Below, one piece after another: positions 53,299 to 62,112 of a stretch of DNA of 64,000 nt (its first letter is position 1; each line of letters opens with the position of its first letter). Origin of the DNA: an uncultured Kordiimonas sp. (GTDB taxonomy: Bacteria; Pseudomonadota; Alphaproteobacteria; Sphingomonadales; Kordiimonadaceae); contig CANMRM010000004.1 of assembly GCA_947500295.1 (NCBI GenBank), positions 62,001 to 126,000 of the forward strand. Reading direction: 5' to 3'. The position numbers were made by a program, and so were the translations under genes. Below the pieces are notes generated by a model. It did not search any database. It saw nothing but the letters and a program-made list of their open reading frames with translations, and was not told the DNA's origin.

Positions 53299-53724
53299 AT
53301 GTCAGACATATCAAAACCTGCAGCCATGCGCAGCAAACTGTCGCTTGAGAAGCACCAGATTGGCTTGTGCCTTCTTGTTGGTGCTTTGCTGTGGTTTGTC
53401 GCCGCCATGATGTTGCAGATACTGGGCCCCATGGGCATCTACGAAGGCTCCTCGCGCGTAATCCTTTATGTACTCATCATACCCGGAACAGTGCCATTTC
53501 TGCTCATCGGATTCCGCGTCGCAAAACTTGAAGCGCACCAGTATTTTGTTGGTACTGCGTTGATGGACATGGCGGCAATGCTGCTTGACGGCGTCGCTCT
53601 TGCCTGGTTTCCGGCCCTGTATGGGGGAGAGGCGGAACTGGTTGCTGGCGCTGGTGCAGCGATTTTGTGGGGTGCCGCTGTTGCGCTGGGGTTGGCTTTT
53701 TTTATGAACCGCACCGAACCGTAG
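53299..53724 (+). CDS. Four-helix membrane protein of unknown function
   Basis: 141 residues, strong GGGGAGGGA site before the ATG. Four hydrophobic helices (about 20-45, 52-75, 83-105, 115-135) and a charged N-terminal tail. The layout resembles DUF5367-type small membrane proteins, but I cannot assign it firmly. It is followed after 15 bases by another small membrane-protein gene. Confidence 0.6.
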   Translation: MSDISKPAAMRSKLSLEKHQIGLCLLVGALLWFVAAMMLQILGPMGIYEGSSRVILYVLIIPGTVPFLLIGFRVAKLEAHQYFVGTALMDMAAMLLDGVALAWFPALYGGEAELVAGAGAAILWGAAVALGLAFFMNRTEP

Positions 53725-53739
53725 CAAAAGGGGGGAACA

Positions 53740-54084
53740 ATGCTTATCTTTCGACTTCTACTCATTATTCTGACAATCAACATTCTCGTTTATACAGCGA
53801 TAACCGGCTCAAATCATGGCTGGGACCTTGTTTCCGTGTTCTTTACCGACATTGCCGCCATGGGCTGGCCTGGCCAGTTCAACACGGATTTCCTGAGTTT
53901 CCTGATTCTGTCCATGGGCTGGACGATGTGGCGCAACAATTTCTCACCGCTTGGCGTTGGGCTTGGCATTGTGGCACTGTTTGGGGGCATCATGTTCCTG
54001 GCGCCTTATCTGCTGTTTCTCAGCTTTCAGACAAAAGGAGACATGATGGTAATTATACTTGGAGCTCAGAAGACCCGCATCTGA
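53740..54084 (+). CDS. Small membrane protein of unknown function
   Basis: 114 residues, GGGGGGAA site. Three or four hydrophobic helices (about 3-22, 27-45, 50-65, 68-92) with a short cytoplasmic tail. Not recognised. It probably shares a transcript with the preceding membrane-protein gene, 15 bases away. Confidence 0.55.
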   Translation: MLIFRLLLIILTINILVYTAITGSNHGWDLVSVFFTDIAAMGWPGQFNTDFLSFLILSMGWTMWRNNFSPLGVGLGIVALFGGIMFLAPYLLFLSFQTKGDMMVIILGAQKTRI

Positions 54085-54155
54085 AAATTTGACCCCCAGC
54101 CGATAAATCGGCATGCTAGGCGTGATGTTCTAGGGAAGCACGGTTGGGGAATTTG

Positions 54156-54698
54156 ATGCAGCCCGAGTTTAGAGAGTTTTTGTCCAGGTGGCAGGTTTTG
54201 GCCCTGGCGGCCGGCCCTCAAGGTTTGCCGACGCGCCAACAGGTGACCGCTAGCAGGTTCCATGCGTTTTTGCCAAACATGATGGTGGCGCGCTGGGACA
54301 CAAAAAGCTGGATGCCTACCATCGACTATTGTGGCACGCGTATAGACCAGCTCATGAGGCGCGACGTGCAGCAGGAGCCAGTCAAAGCGCTTTTGGCGCC
54401 CGGCCCTCACATGGAAACGCATCTGGAAATCGCCAAAACCGTCATTACCAAGGAGGTCGGAGCTGAGCTTGAGGCAGAGGTGGCGCTTGGGGGTGGCAAT
54501 GTTATTGTTGCCTCACAGTTGCGGTTGCCGCTTGCGCCCATGGATGGCAAGCCGACAATTATCAGCCTCTTTAGTATTCCTGATGTGCCGCCGAATGTCG
54601 CGATTGAGGGGAAGGTTTCCCTGCTGCAAATGAATCATCGCTTTATTGAGCTCAGGTCGCCGGAGTTTTCGACAGTATCAGTCGGGGCAGCTCAGTAA
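54156..54698 (+). CDS. PAS-like (PAS_5/DUF-type) single-domain protein
   Basis: 180 residues from ATG 54156 (GGGGA site; a TTG at 54144 is less likely). The layout LPTRQQVTASRFHAFLPNMM ... TIDYCGTRIDQLMRRD looks like the PAS_5 family found widely in alphaproteobacteria, where a PAS fold stands alone. No output domain is seen, so it may bind a ligand and signal through a partner. Function unknown. Confidence 0.65.
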   Translation: MQPEFREFLSRWQVLALAAGPQGLPTRQQVTASRFHAFLPNMMVARWDTKSWMPTIDYCGTRIDQLMRRDVQQEPVKALLAPGPHMETHLEIAKTVITKEVGAELEAEVALGGGNVIVASQLRLPLAPMDGKPTIISLFSIPDVPPNVAIEGKVSLLQMNHRFIELRSPEFSTVSVGAAQ

Positions 54699-54855
54699 CC
54701 CTGCACCGGATAATATACACTGGACACCATAGCGGCTGGTCGCGGTTGGGTGCGCGAATGGCAACAGGAAATTGAAGCTCTTCCATCGTTGGACTGCTTT
54801 TGATACCAGTCACTAGAATGTGCACCCGTTAACAAGCTAATCGGTTTATCGCCAC

Positions 54856-56670
54856 GTGAACACGCAACAAAACAGTATGGTTAAAGACTTTCTGCTGGAC
54901 CAGTGGCTGGTACGTCCTTCTCTAAACCGGCTGGAAAAACAGGGCAGGGAGACGAAGCTTGCTCCCAAGTTCATGCAGCTTCTTGTATATATGAGTTCAA
55001 AACCGGGAGAGCTTTTTACCAGGGAACAGCTTTTGAACGAAGTCTGGCCCGAGGTGCATGTCGTGGACGCCGTTTTAACGCGCGCAATTTCGGAACTGCG
55101 CCGTAGTCTGGACCCAGATGGAGACGGGCCTGTTTTCATCGAAACCATTCCCAAGTCCGGATACCGTTTGGTGGCTGCGGTTGCTGAGGTTCCCGAGCCC
55201 ACCGAACCTGCAAAGGCAAGAATACGTCGGCACCAAAACTTGCGGATGGCGACAGCGATCCTGTTTGTGGCTGCAGTGCTGCTGCATTTTCTCATTGAGT
55301 TTGGCTCGCAAAAAGGGCCCGAATCCGCAACTGAGACCTTCGCAAGTTACCGGTTGACGCAGACGCCCGGGGAGGAGTTCGAACCTTCAGTCAGTCCCGA
55401 CGGGCAATGGATCGCTTACGCACGCTATGCAGAGGAAGAGAGTGAATACCTGTTCCTTGAGGTTCGCGATCTGACCACGGGAAGCACGCAAATGATCCAG
55501 GAAGAGGGTTATCACCTCCGGGCTCCCAGATGGTCGCCCGATGGCACGCAGCTCGCCTACCGGCGCGATGATCAATCAGGCCGCTATGTATCCATCCAGA
55601 ATTGGCCGCTGTCGGATGCCGCTCTGCCGAGCCATTTGCCCTGCAACTCTTGTGAAGACTTGTTTGACTGGGCCGGCAAAACCAGCCTGCTGATTGCCCG
55701 CCCGACAGCGTCAGGCCAAAATGCGATCCACACATATGATCTTGCAACCGGTGCCATGCAGCAGCTGACTTTCCCAGGTCCGACAGAGCAGGACACCTTG
55801 CCGGTGCTCCTGAAAGCGATAGGACATATTGCTTTTGTTCGGCAAACCGAAGGCGGGACCCGGATTTTGCAGGTGGATCCTGTTGCAGGCCAGCTTGAAA
55901 CTCTGGCAAACGTGGAAAGTTCAGTCAGCGGTCTGGCGAGCGCAGGGCAGGACCAATCAGTGTATTTTATTGCAAGTGAAAGCCTGTGGCGCACGACAGC
56001 AGAAGTGAACGGGCCGCAATGGATAACACTTCTAGGCCAAACCGTTTCATCGCTTGATATCAGGCTTTCAGCGGGAGAAATCATCCTGTCTCAGGCTGTG
56101 TATGATATTGACCTCCAGGGACTTGATCTTAACTCGCCTGATGCAGAAATTACCACATTGGTGGATACGGCGGAGGTTAGCCGCAGCCCCAGTTTTTCGG
56201 CAGATGGCAGCGAACTTGCCTTTCTGATCAACCAGCCCGGACGCTGTGAGATTTGGGTCGAAAACATGAATTCCGGCACAAGGCAGTTGGTGCATGTCTT
56301 TGACGCAATGTGCGCACGTAGTGCCGAACTGCGCTGGAGTGCCAATAGCCTGCATCTCCTGTTGCTGGATGAAAAGGGCAACGGACGACTGAAGTTGTCC
56401 CGGGAAGGGGCCGCTCCCATGGTATTGAACGAAACTGACATACCTCGGTCGCAGCAGCCTTCGCAATTCAGCATCGAAGAGATGGAAGAGGGTAGTGGCC
56501 GCATAGTACGCCTGCCGGACGGAGAAGGTGAACCCGAGGTGATTTCACCTCTGGAGCTGCGATTGTTTGACGGATTTCAGTTCAGTGTATCGGACGCGAC
56601 AAACCAGATTGCCTTCACCGTTCAGGGTTATGTCGGCAGCGACCTGATCGTGCTGCAACCTCTGCCCTAA
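54856..56670 (+). CDS. Membrane-anchored CadC/ToxR-like regulator with PD40 propeller
   Basis: 604 residues from GTG 54856. An OmpR-type winged helix (about 12-112: APKFMQLLVYMSSKPGELFT, VVDAVLTRAISELRRSL, ETIPKSGYRLVAAV) is followed by one membrane helix (about 130-150, MATAILFVAAVLLHFLIEF). The rest is a periplasmic beta-propeller with TolB/PD40-type repeats (PSVSPDGQWIAYARY, PRWSPDGTQLAYRRD, PSFSADGSELAFLI). It thus can bind DNA in the cytoplasm and sense something outside. Targets unknown; its neighbours are envelope proteins. Confidence 0.85.
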   Translation: MNTQQNSMVKDFLLDQWLVRPSLNRLEKQGRETKLAPKFMQLLVYMSSKPGELFTREQLLNEVWPEVHVVDAVLTRAISELRRSLDPDGDGPVFIETIPKSGYRLVAAVAEVPEPTEPAKARIRRHQNLRMATAILFVAAVLLHFLIEFGSQKGPESATETFASYRLTQTPGEEFEPSVSPDGQWIAYARYAEEESEYLFLEVRDLTTGSTQMIQEEGYHLRAPRWSPDGTQLAYRRDDQSGRYVSIQNWPLSDAALPSHLPCNSCEDLFDWAGKTSLLIARPTASGQNAIHTYDLATGAMQQLTFPGPTEQDTLPVLLKAIGHIAFVRQTEGGTRILQVDPVAGQLETLANVESSVSGLASAGQDQSVYFIASESLWRTTAEVNGPQWITLLGQTVSSLDIRLSAGEIILSQAVYDIDLQGLDLNSPDAEITTLVDTAEVSRSPSFSADGSELAFLINQPGRCEIWVENMNSGTRQLVHVFDAMCARSAELRWSANSLHLLLLDEKGNGRLKLSREGAAPMVLNETDIPRSQQPSQFSIEEMEEGSGRIVRLPDGEGEPEVISPLELRLFDGFQFSVSDATNQIAFTVQGYVGSDLIVLQPLP

Positions 56671-56795
56671 ATCTCTCTAAGCCGCCCTAAACCGTTCTGC
56701 GGATATTTTTGTGAGCTTTTTGTTAGCTGCCGGTTAGGACGCGCACGCTTCTTCGTGTCACGCCTTGCCGGACATTCAATAACATGGAGCGTCCA

Positions 56796-57698
56796 ATGAA
56801 AGTCCGCCAAACAGGTTTCACGGCATTTGCAGCGATAGTGGCTGCAGTATCCATCACTCAAGCTGTCGCCGCACAAGACGATGGCATTGCAGCCTACATA
56901 GAGGAGCAACTCGAAAAATACCAGTCGTATGAGCGAGCCGGGACCTTGACGCCTGACTCTATCACGCTGAAAACGCCAGAGCGCATTCAGAGCGTCCGTT
57001 CGCTGTTCCGCTGGGAGGTGGACGTGGAAAACGTGCTGGGCCGCCACGGGGACCTGCCAACGTTCATTCAGTTCGAGCCGCTTTCCCAGGCGGGTGTGCC
57101 CGCATACAAAATCGAGTGGTACGGCTTTGGTGAAAACGGTGCCACAGACGACATCACATTTGTCCGGCAGGATAATTTTCAGCGCCTTTGGCGCGTGCTG
57201 GCGGCAGGCGGTGGCCGCTTCAACACCATCCACGATGTAATCGCCGGGCAAACAACAACACTTGACCTCTCGTTTGACGGCGCCGAGCCCAAAACCGAAG
57301 TGAAGACCTATCCGCTTTCCAACGCTTTTGATCTGGCGGCTCTGCCGTTTGCGCTTGCATTCAAGGAACGGTCGCCTGGCACTTTGCGCAAGGTAGCGAT
57401 CAAAAACTCAAGCAGGGAAAACGGGTATGAGCTCGCGGACCTGGCTGAAATCGGGCCGGACCGTTTCACGGACGCCAAGGGCAGGTCTCATGCGGCCTAC
57501 CGCTTCGACTTTGTCCGGGAAAACGGTGAGCACTGGGACTATTACGTCAGCTATGAACCGCCATACTGGTTTGGCCTGCTTGCCGACTTTCAGGACGGCC
57601 ATAAAACGCATATCTTCATGCAGGATTTTGAGCTGCTGCAAACAAATGTAGACACAGAGTATTTGGAGTTTGTCGGCGAAGCGAAAGCCGACAATTAG
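56796..57698 (+). CDS. Exported protein of unknown function
   Basis: About 300 residues. ATG 56796 has GGAG six bases upstream; ATG 56784 is a weaker start. A signal peptide ends near QAVAAQD. The rest is predicted to be soluble and beta-rich, with many Phe/Tyr in strands (YKIEWYGFGENG, YRFDFVRENGEHWDYYVSYE). I do not recognise a family. It follows the CadC-like regulator by 125 bases and may be its target, which is only a guess. A hairpin terminator stands after it. Confidence 0.6.
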   Translation: MKVRQTGFTAFAAIVAAVSITQAVAAQDDGIAAYIEEQLEKYQSYERAGTLTPDSITLKTPERIQSVRSLFRWEVDVENVLGRHGDLPTFIQFEPLSQAGVPAYKIEWYGFGENGATDDITFVRQDNFQRLWRVLAAGGGRFNTIHDVIAGQTTTLDLSFDGAEPKTEVKTYPLSNAFDLAALPFALAFKERSPGTLRKVAIKNSSRENGYELADLAEIGPDRFTDAKGRSHAAYRFDFVRENGEHWDYYVSYEPPYWFGLLADFQDGHKTHIFMQDFELLQTNVDTEYLEFVGEAKADN

Positions 57699-57734
57699 TC
57701 TTCAAGCGTTTGATTAAAAGCCGGAAACAAAATA

Positions 57735-57760
57735 TAGCCGGGCGCCCGCCCGGCTCTTTT
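57735..57760 (+). terminator. Terminator after the exported protein gene
   Basis: GCCGGGC (57737-57743) pairs with GCCCGGC (57748-57754), loop of four, then CTTTT. Confidence 0.85.
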
Positions 57761-57859
57761 CCTGCTCCGCACTTCGTTTTCTGAAGCCGAATGCTACCGA
57801 TTGTGAAGCGGGTTGCTATCAACCCTGAAGTATATCGCTTTGTCTCTGCGTCCTATTGC

Positions 57860-57893
57860 TGCCCTCGAACCACAACCACGGGGGTTGAGGGCA
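57860..57893 (+). promoter_or_regulatory. Leader hairpin covering the methyltransferase ribosome site
   Basis: TGCCCTC-G-AACC (57860-57871) pairs with GGTT-GAGGGCA (57883-57893), an eleven-pair stem with one bulged base. The right arm contains GAGGG, the only good Shine-Dalgarno candidate for the ATG at 57905, so the hairpin could hide it. Confidence 0.5.
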
Positions 57894-57904
57894 ATATATT
57901 GACG

Positions 57905-58990
57905 ATGAGACAAACAATGAACGATATGACACAGATTTCAGAAGCTGCGCGCACTGAAGCATTTACAGGGCAGGTTGTGACCGATGTAGCCGCTGCCATT
58001 TCAGGTGTGATGACCACCATTGGTCACCGGTTGGGCCTCTATAGGGCAATGGCGGGCGCGGGTGCGCTCACATCGAATGACCTTGCGGGCAAGCTTGGCA
58101 TGCACGAGCGGTATGTGAGGGAATGGCTCGGCAATCAGGTTGCTGGCGGTTATGTGAACTATCTGGCGGGTGAGGATGCTTACCAGTTGCCCGATGCGCA
58201 TGTTCCTGTTCTGGCAGTTGAGGACAGCCCGGTATTTCTTGTGCCGGCCTTGGAAGTGTGCGCATCCCTCTGGTTTGACCGGGAAAAGATTGAGAGCGCT
58301 TTCCGGTCGGGTGAAGGTATCGCCTGGGCAGACCATCATGAAACTCTGTATTGTGGGTGCGAAGCTCTGTTCAAGCCCGGGTATCAGACCAGCCTGGTCA
58401 GCGAGTGGGTCGCTGCGCTGGACGGCATGACCGAGCGGCTGCAGGCTGGTGGGCGTATCGCCGATGTCGGGTGCGGCCATGGTGCTTCAGCGGTCTTGCT
58501 CGCTGAAGCATTCCCAAAGTCTCGGGTTTTTGGATTTGACGTCCATGACGCCTCAATTGAAACGGCGCGCTGCCGCGCGCAAGAGGCAGGCGTGGCGGAC
58601 AATATTACCTTTGACGTGGCGCAAGCCAAGTCATTCAGCCAGAAAGATTTTGACCTGATTTGCTTTATGGATTGCCTGCACGACATGGGAGACCCGTCAG
58701 GTGCTGCCCGTCACGCGTTCGAGGCCTTGCAACCAGGTGGTTCTTTGCTGGTGGTGGAGCCTGCGGCGGCCGATACGCTGGCGGACAACATCAATCCGGT
58801 CAGCCGGCTTTACTATGCAGCGTCAACCGGGATTTGCACACCTTGTTCCCTGTCTCAGGACGTAGGCATGGGGCTCGGGGCGCAGGCAGGTCCGGCAAAG
58901 CTGGCGGCCATTCTGGAAGACGTCGGGTATGACAGCGTCAGGGTTGTTGCCCGCACGCCGTTCAATATTATTCTGGAGGCACGCAAATAG
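57905..58990 (+). CDS. SAM-dependent methyltransferase with winged-helix N-terminal domain
   Basis: 361 residues from ATG 57905 (ATG 57917 also possible). The N-terminal half (about 15-105) has a winged-helix dimer fold (DLAGKLGMHERYVREWLGNQ), and a Rossmann methyltransferase domain follows with SAM motif IADVGCGHGASAVLLAEAFP, acidic motif FGFDVHDASIE and FMDCLHDMGDP. This two-part layout is that of plant O-methyltransferase-like and hydroxyneurosporene-type methyltransferases. Substrate unknown. Confidence 0.85.
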   Translation: MRQTMNDMTQISEAARTEAFTGQVVTDVAAAISGVMTTIGHRLGLYRAMAGAGALTSNDLAGKLGMHERYVREWLGNQVAGGYVNYLAGEDAYQLPDAHVPVLAVEDSPVFLVPALEVCASLWFDREKIESAFRSGEGIAWADHHETLYCGCEALFKPGYQTSLVSEWVAALDGMTERLQAGGRIADVGCGHGASAVLLAEAFPKSRVFGFDVHDASIETARCRAQEAGVADNITFDVAQAKSFSQKDFDLICFMDCLHDMGDPSGAARHAFEALQPGGSLLVVEPAAADTLADNINPVSRLYYAASTGICTPCSLSQDVGMGLGAQAGPAKLAAILEDVGYDSVRVVARTPFNIILEARK

Positions 58991-59010
58991 CGCGCTGTGC
59001 TTGTTCAAAT

Positions 59011-59035
59011 AAAAGCCCCGGCGTGCCGGGGCTTT
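59011..59035. terminator. Bidirectional terminator, copy 1
   Basis: GCCCCGGC-GTG-CCGGGGC hairpin flanked by A and T runs, between convergent genes (methyltransferase and DM13 protein). The 25-base sequence is identical to 62653-62677. Confidence 0.85.
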
Positions 59036-59055
59036 CGAAGCACTGATTGCTTTTC

Positions 59056-59466
59056 CTAGTTTTTCAGGGCTGCAACGCCGAGCGGCACGCTGAATTCTGC
59101 GCACCAGACGTAAAATTCGTTAAAGGCCGAGACATCAACGCCCGCCGGGATGGCGTAGGCTTGCAGGCCATTGATGCTCTCAAGCTTGGTGAATATTGTT
59201 TCGGTGTCAAATGAGCCATTGTTGCCAAATCCCAGCGTCGGGTCCGGTGCGCCGTCAAGGCTGAAATTGCTTTCAAGAACGGCGACATAGCCGGACGCGG
59301 TCTTGATGATCGAGACACCACCGCTGGTGACGTGATCGCTGCGCCCTTCAAACGTGCCGTTTGTCACGACCTGCGACGTGCCGTGCCCGTCGGCCTGCGC
59401 CGTGTTTGCAAGTGAAGCCCCAAGGCCCGCGATAACCATGATGGAGAGTATGAATTTCTTAAACAT
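59056..59466 (-). CDS. Exported DM13-domain protein
   Basis: 136 residues from ATG 59466 with a signal peptide (MFKKFILSIMVIAGLGASLA ... TAQA). The mature part is a single DM13 domain: GTFEGRSDHVTSGGVSIIK, the strand VAVLESNFSLDGAPDP, and LQAYAIPAGVDVSAFNEFYV followed by WCAEFSVPLGVAAL with one Cys. DM13 is proposed to bind a cofactor and transfer electrons; that is unproven. It is divergent from a TetR gene with two operator-like palindromes between them. Confidence 0.85.
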   Translation of the reverse strand: MFKKFILSIMVIAGLGASLANTAQADGHGTSQVVTNGTFEGRSDHVTSGGVSIIKTASGYVAVLESNFSLDGAPDPTLGFGNNGSFDTETIFTKLESINGLQAYAIPAGVDVSAFNEFYVWCAEFSVPLGVAALKN

Positions 59467-59515
59467 GTCGAATTTCCCTGTTTCAAGTTGCCTAGCAATT
59501 TGATCGCCCCTATAT

Positions 59516-59539
59516 ATTGTGGATCGATCGTTCAACAAT
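59516..59539. promoter_or_regulatory. Operator-like palindrome, copy 1
   Basis: A 24-base near-perfect palindrome (20 of 24 positions symmetric) centred on CGATCG, with ends ATTGT and ACAAT. It lies between the DM13 and TetR genes and shares ATTGTGGA and GTTCAA with copy 2. Confidence 0.6.
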
Positions 59540-59552
59540 TAGCCAAATGACT

Positions 59553-59576
59553 ATTGTGGAATGAATGTTCAATAAT
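59553..59576. promoter_or_regulatory. Operator-like palindrome, copy 2
   Basis: Second 24-base copy, 37 bases downstream of the first, with the same ends (ATTGTGGA ... GTTCAATAAT) but a weaker centre. It stands 33 bases before the TetR start. Confidence 0.55.
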
Positions 59577-59608
59577 AGATGTCATCACATGTTTGTGAGG
59601 AAAAGCCC

Positions 59609-60166
59609 ATGGCGCGATTGCGCGAGTTTGACGACCGGAAAGCGCTTGAGACCGTGCGCGACCTGTTTTGGCAAAAAGGCTATGAGGGTACGTCATACGC
59701 TGACCTGAGCGCCGCCACAGGCTTGGGGCGGGGAAGTCTTTATGCTGCATTCGGCGACAAGCATGCTCTCTATCGCCGGGCGCTGGCGCTTTATATCGAT
59801 GAAGAGGTGCAGACGGCGGTAACCCTCCTTGAGGGCACGGAACAGAGCGGCATAGACCGCATCAAGGCCTATCTGGACTTGGTCGTGGACGCGGCGGGGG
59901 TGCAGCAGGACCGCCGCGGTTGTTTCCTGTGCAACGCCGCAATTGACATGGCGTCTGACGACCCGGAAACAGGTGTGATGGTTCGTGAGGCGATGAATGC
60001 CATGCGCGATGCACTGCTGCAGGCGCTTGAGGATTGCGAGGTGCCGGACAAAGCCGCTGCAGCCGAGCATCTGTTGGCGGTTTATGCAGGTATGCGCACG
60101 ATGGCCCGTGCGGGGCTCGACATTACCCAGCTCAAACGCGCCCGCGACGCGGCGCTGAACGTGTGA
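59609..60166 (+). CDS. TetR-family regulator of the DM13 gene region
   Basis: 185 residues from ATG 59609 behind GAGGAAAA. Helix-turn-helix: ALETVRDLFWQKGYEGTSYA, DLSAATGLGRGSLYAAFGDK. The C-terminal domain with RRGCFLCNAAIDMA is typical of a TetR subgroup (AcrR/NemR-like) in which cysteines may sense reactive compounds; two Cys are present there. It likely represses itself and the DM13 gene through the tandem palindromes. Confidence 0.88.
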   Translation: MARLREFDDRKALETVRDLFWQKGYEGTSYADLSAATGLGRGSLYAAFGDKHALYRRALALYIDEEVQTAVTLLEGTEQSGIDRIKAYLDLVVDAAGVQQDRRGCFLCNAAIDMASDDPETGVMVREAMNAMRDALLQALEDCEVPDKAAAAEHLLAVYAGMRTMARAGLDITQLKRARDAALNV

Positions 60167-60200
60167 ACAATAACATGGGTGCTGCATGCTTTGCCGGGTC

Positions 60201-61085
60201 CTACTGATTTTTAACTCTATAGTCTGTCGGGGAAAGGCCTGCATATTTCTTGAAGCCCCTGGCAAATGCAGACCGCGACTCAAAGCCGACCTTTGAGGCA
60301 ATTTTTTTGACGGGATAATGGCTTGATGCCAGCAGATGCATCGCCTGTTGCATGCGCAATTGATTGAGAAAGTCCATCGGTCCCCGGCCATGTGTGCTGC
60401 GGAACAGCTTGGCAAATCGTGCCCTGCTCATTCCTGCCAGTGCTGCCAGGCTGGTGACTGAGTGCTTATCTGCCGGGTTTTCCATCAAATCTTGCAGGGC
60501 AGGCCAGAGCATTGGCGCATTCGCCGCCGCCAGCCAGCCCATTTTGCTATCGCCCGCATCCAAAGAGTGTTGCGTTATAGAAATCAGGCACGTTCGAATA
60601 AGTGCATTGACAATGGCAAGGCTGGCCATCCTGCCTCTGTTGGCTTCGGCAAGAACCATATCCATCAGCTTGTCGCAATAGCGAGATGTCTGTGAATTCA
60701 CGACGATGGGTGAAATCAGAAAATCAAAAAGGGCACGGGCGCCTCGGACATGCACATTGAGCGTACCGCACAGTCCCATTATGCCACCGTCACCGTTGCC
60801 TGAAACCTGTCTTTTTTCTATGCAGGCGCCGAGCGTGTCCGCTGTTGGCGGCAGTGCTTTGCCGCCTTCGCAGGCATATAGCGTGTGACCCAGGTTTGCC
60901 GGTAAAAATACCAGTGACCCCTCTTCAACATCGATTGTGCGCTGGTCAGAAAACCGAATTTTGCCGCGGCCGTGCATTATATAGTGGAAAGACGCATTCG
61001 GCCGCACCGGCAGGTCCAGCTTTGCGTCGCCCTCCAGTACGCACAGCAGAAGCGATTCAGTATTGATTTCAAGGTCTGTGACCAC
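60201..61085 (-). CDS. AraC-family transcription regulator
   Basis: 294 residues from GTG 61085, chosen because AAAAGGGGAG lies five bases before it; the longer frame to 61220 has no such site. The N-terminal cupin-type ligand domain reads FHYIMHGRGKIRF and EEGSLVFLPANLGHTL, and the C-terminal pair of helix-turn-helix motifs reads TSLAALAGMSRARFAKLF and VKKIASKVGFESRSAFARGF with the AraC signature GLSPTDYR. It is divergent from the isochorismatase-like gene, which is its likely target. Confidence 0.9.
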   Translation of the reverse strand: MVTDLEINTESLLLCVLEGDAKLDLPVRPNASFHYIMHGRGKIRFSDQRTIDVEEGSLVFLPANLGHTLYACEGGKALPPTADTLGACIEKRQVSGNGDGGIMGLCGTLNVHVRGARALFDFLISPIVVNSQTSRYCDKLMDMVLAEANRGRMASLAIVNALIRTCLISITQHSLDAGDSKMGWLAAANAPMLWPALQDLMENPADKHSVTSLAALAGMSRARFAKLFRSTHGRGPMDFLNQLRMQQAMHLLASSHYPVKKIASKVGFESRSAFARGFKKYAGLSPTDYRVKNQ

Positions 61086-61256
61086 ACCGGCTCCCCTTTT
61101 CCCCCATGACTTGTCATACGCTAGCGCCAAATAGGTAGACCATAAAAAGCAAAAACAGGCCGGGCACGAAGTCGAGACGAATAGGCACGCCGGATTTGTT
61201 ATGCCCGTCTGGGCAGGCAATTGGTGCTTGCATTCTTGCTTGGAGAGGACGTCTAC

Positions 61257-62039
61257 ATGAAAAAAATTACTTCTATTTATACAGCACTGTGTCTCACTTT
61301 GTGTGGGGGCTCAGCAACGGCTCAGGACACAGTTGTTGCCGCCGCTGACCGCGCCCCCGTTAATGACGGATTGCCCATGCCGGGTTTTGAAATCACCAAA
61401 GGTGACACGGCAATTGTCATCACCGACCCCCAGGTTGATTTTTTATCCCCCAGCGGTGTGACATGGGGTGTTGTTGGCAAAAGCGTGATGGAGAACAAGA
61501 CGGTCAGAAACCTTGAGCACCTGTTCAAGGCTGCACATGACACCGGCATGCCGATGTTTGTATCGCCGCACTATTATTTCCCTTACGACCACAACTGGAA
61601 AATTGAGGGTGCGCTCGAGGTTTTGATGCACTCCCTCCATATGTTTGACCGCGAGGGGCCGCTCAATCTGGATGGCTTTAGTGGCTCCGGGGCCGACTGG
61701 CTGGAACAATATAAGCAGTACATCAACAATGGACATACAGTGGTCACGAGCCCGCACAAAGTATATGGCCCGGACACCAACGATCTTGTGCTGCAGCTCA
61801 GGAAAAACGGTATTTCAAAAGTTGTGCTCGCTGGCATGTCTGCCAACCTGTGCACAGAATCGCATATGCGGGAGCTTGTTGAACAGGGTTTCGACGTGAT
61901 GATCGTCACCGATGCGACGGCCGCCGCCATAACCGAGCACTATGACGGTTATGCCGCTGCCCTGACCAATTTCCGCTTCATTGCCAGCCGGATCGATACG
62001 ACAGAGACGATTGTCGCCGAAATCAAAGCGGCCTTCTAG
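61257..62039 (+). CDS. Exported isochorismatase-family cysteine hydrolase
   Basis: 260 residues from ATG 61257 with GGAGAGGA upstream. A signal peptide is seen (MKKITSIYTALCLTLCGGSA ... TAQ). The hydrolase fold follows with catalytic Asp in VITDPQVDFLSP, Lys in SPHKVYGPD, and Cys in GMSANLCTESHMRELVEQG, so the Asp-Lys-Cys triad is intact. The family includes nicotinamidases, carbamoylases and biuret hydrolases; export to the periplasm is unusual. Substrate unknown. Confidence 0.85.
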   Translation: MKKITSIYTALCLTLCGGSATAQDTVVAAADRAPVNDGLPMPGFEITKGDTAIVITDPQVDFLSPSGVTWGVVGKSVMENKTVRNLEHLFKAAHDTGMPMFVSPHYYFPYDHNWKIEGALEVLMHSLHMFDREGPLNLDGFSGSGADWLEQYKQYINNGHTVVTSPHKVYGPDTNDLVLQLRKNGISKVVLAGMSANLCTESHMRELVEQGFDVMIVTDATAAAITEHYDGYAAALTNFRFIASRIDTTETIVAEIKAAF

Positions 62040-62112
62040 GCTGCGCTCTGGCGCCGTGGCCCCCCCGTGACACGGCGCCGGACTTTAGCTTAACCATACA
62101 AGAGGAGCTTCC

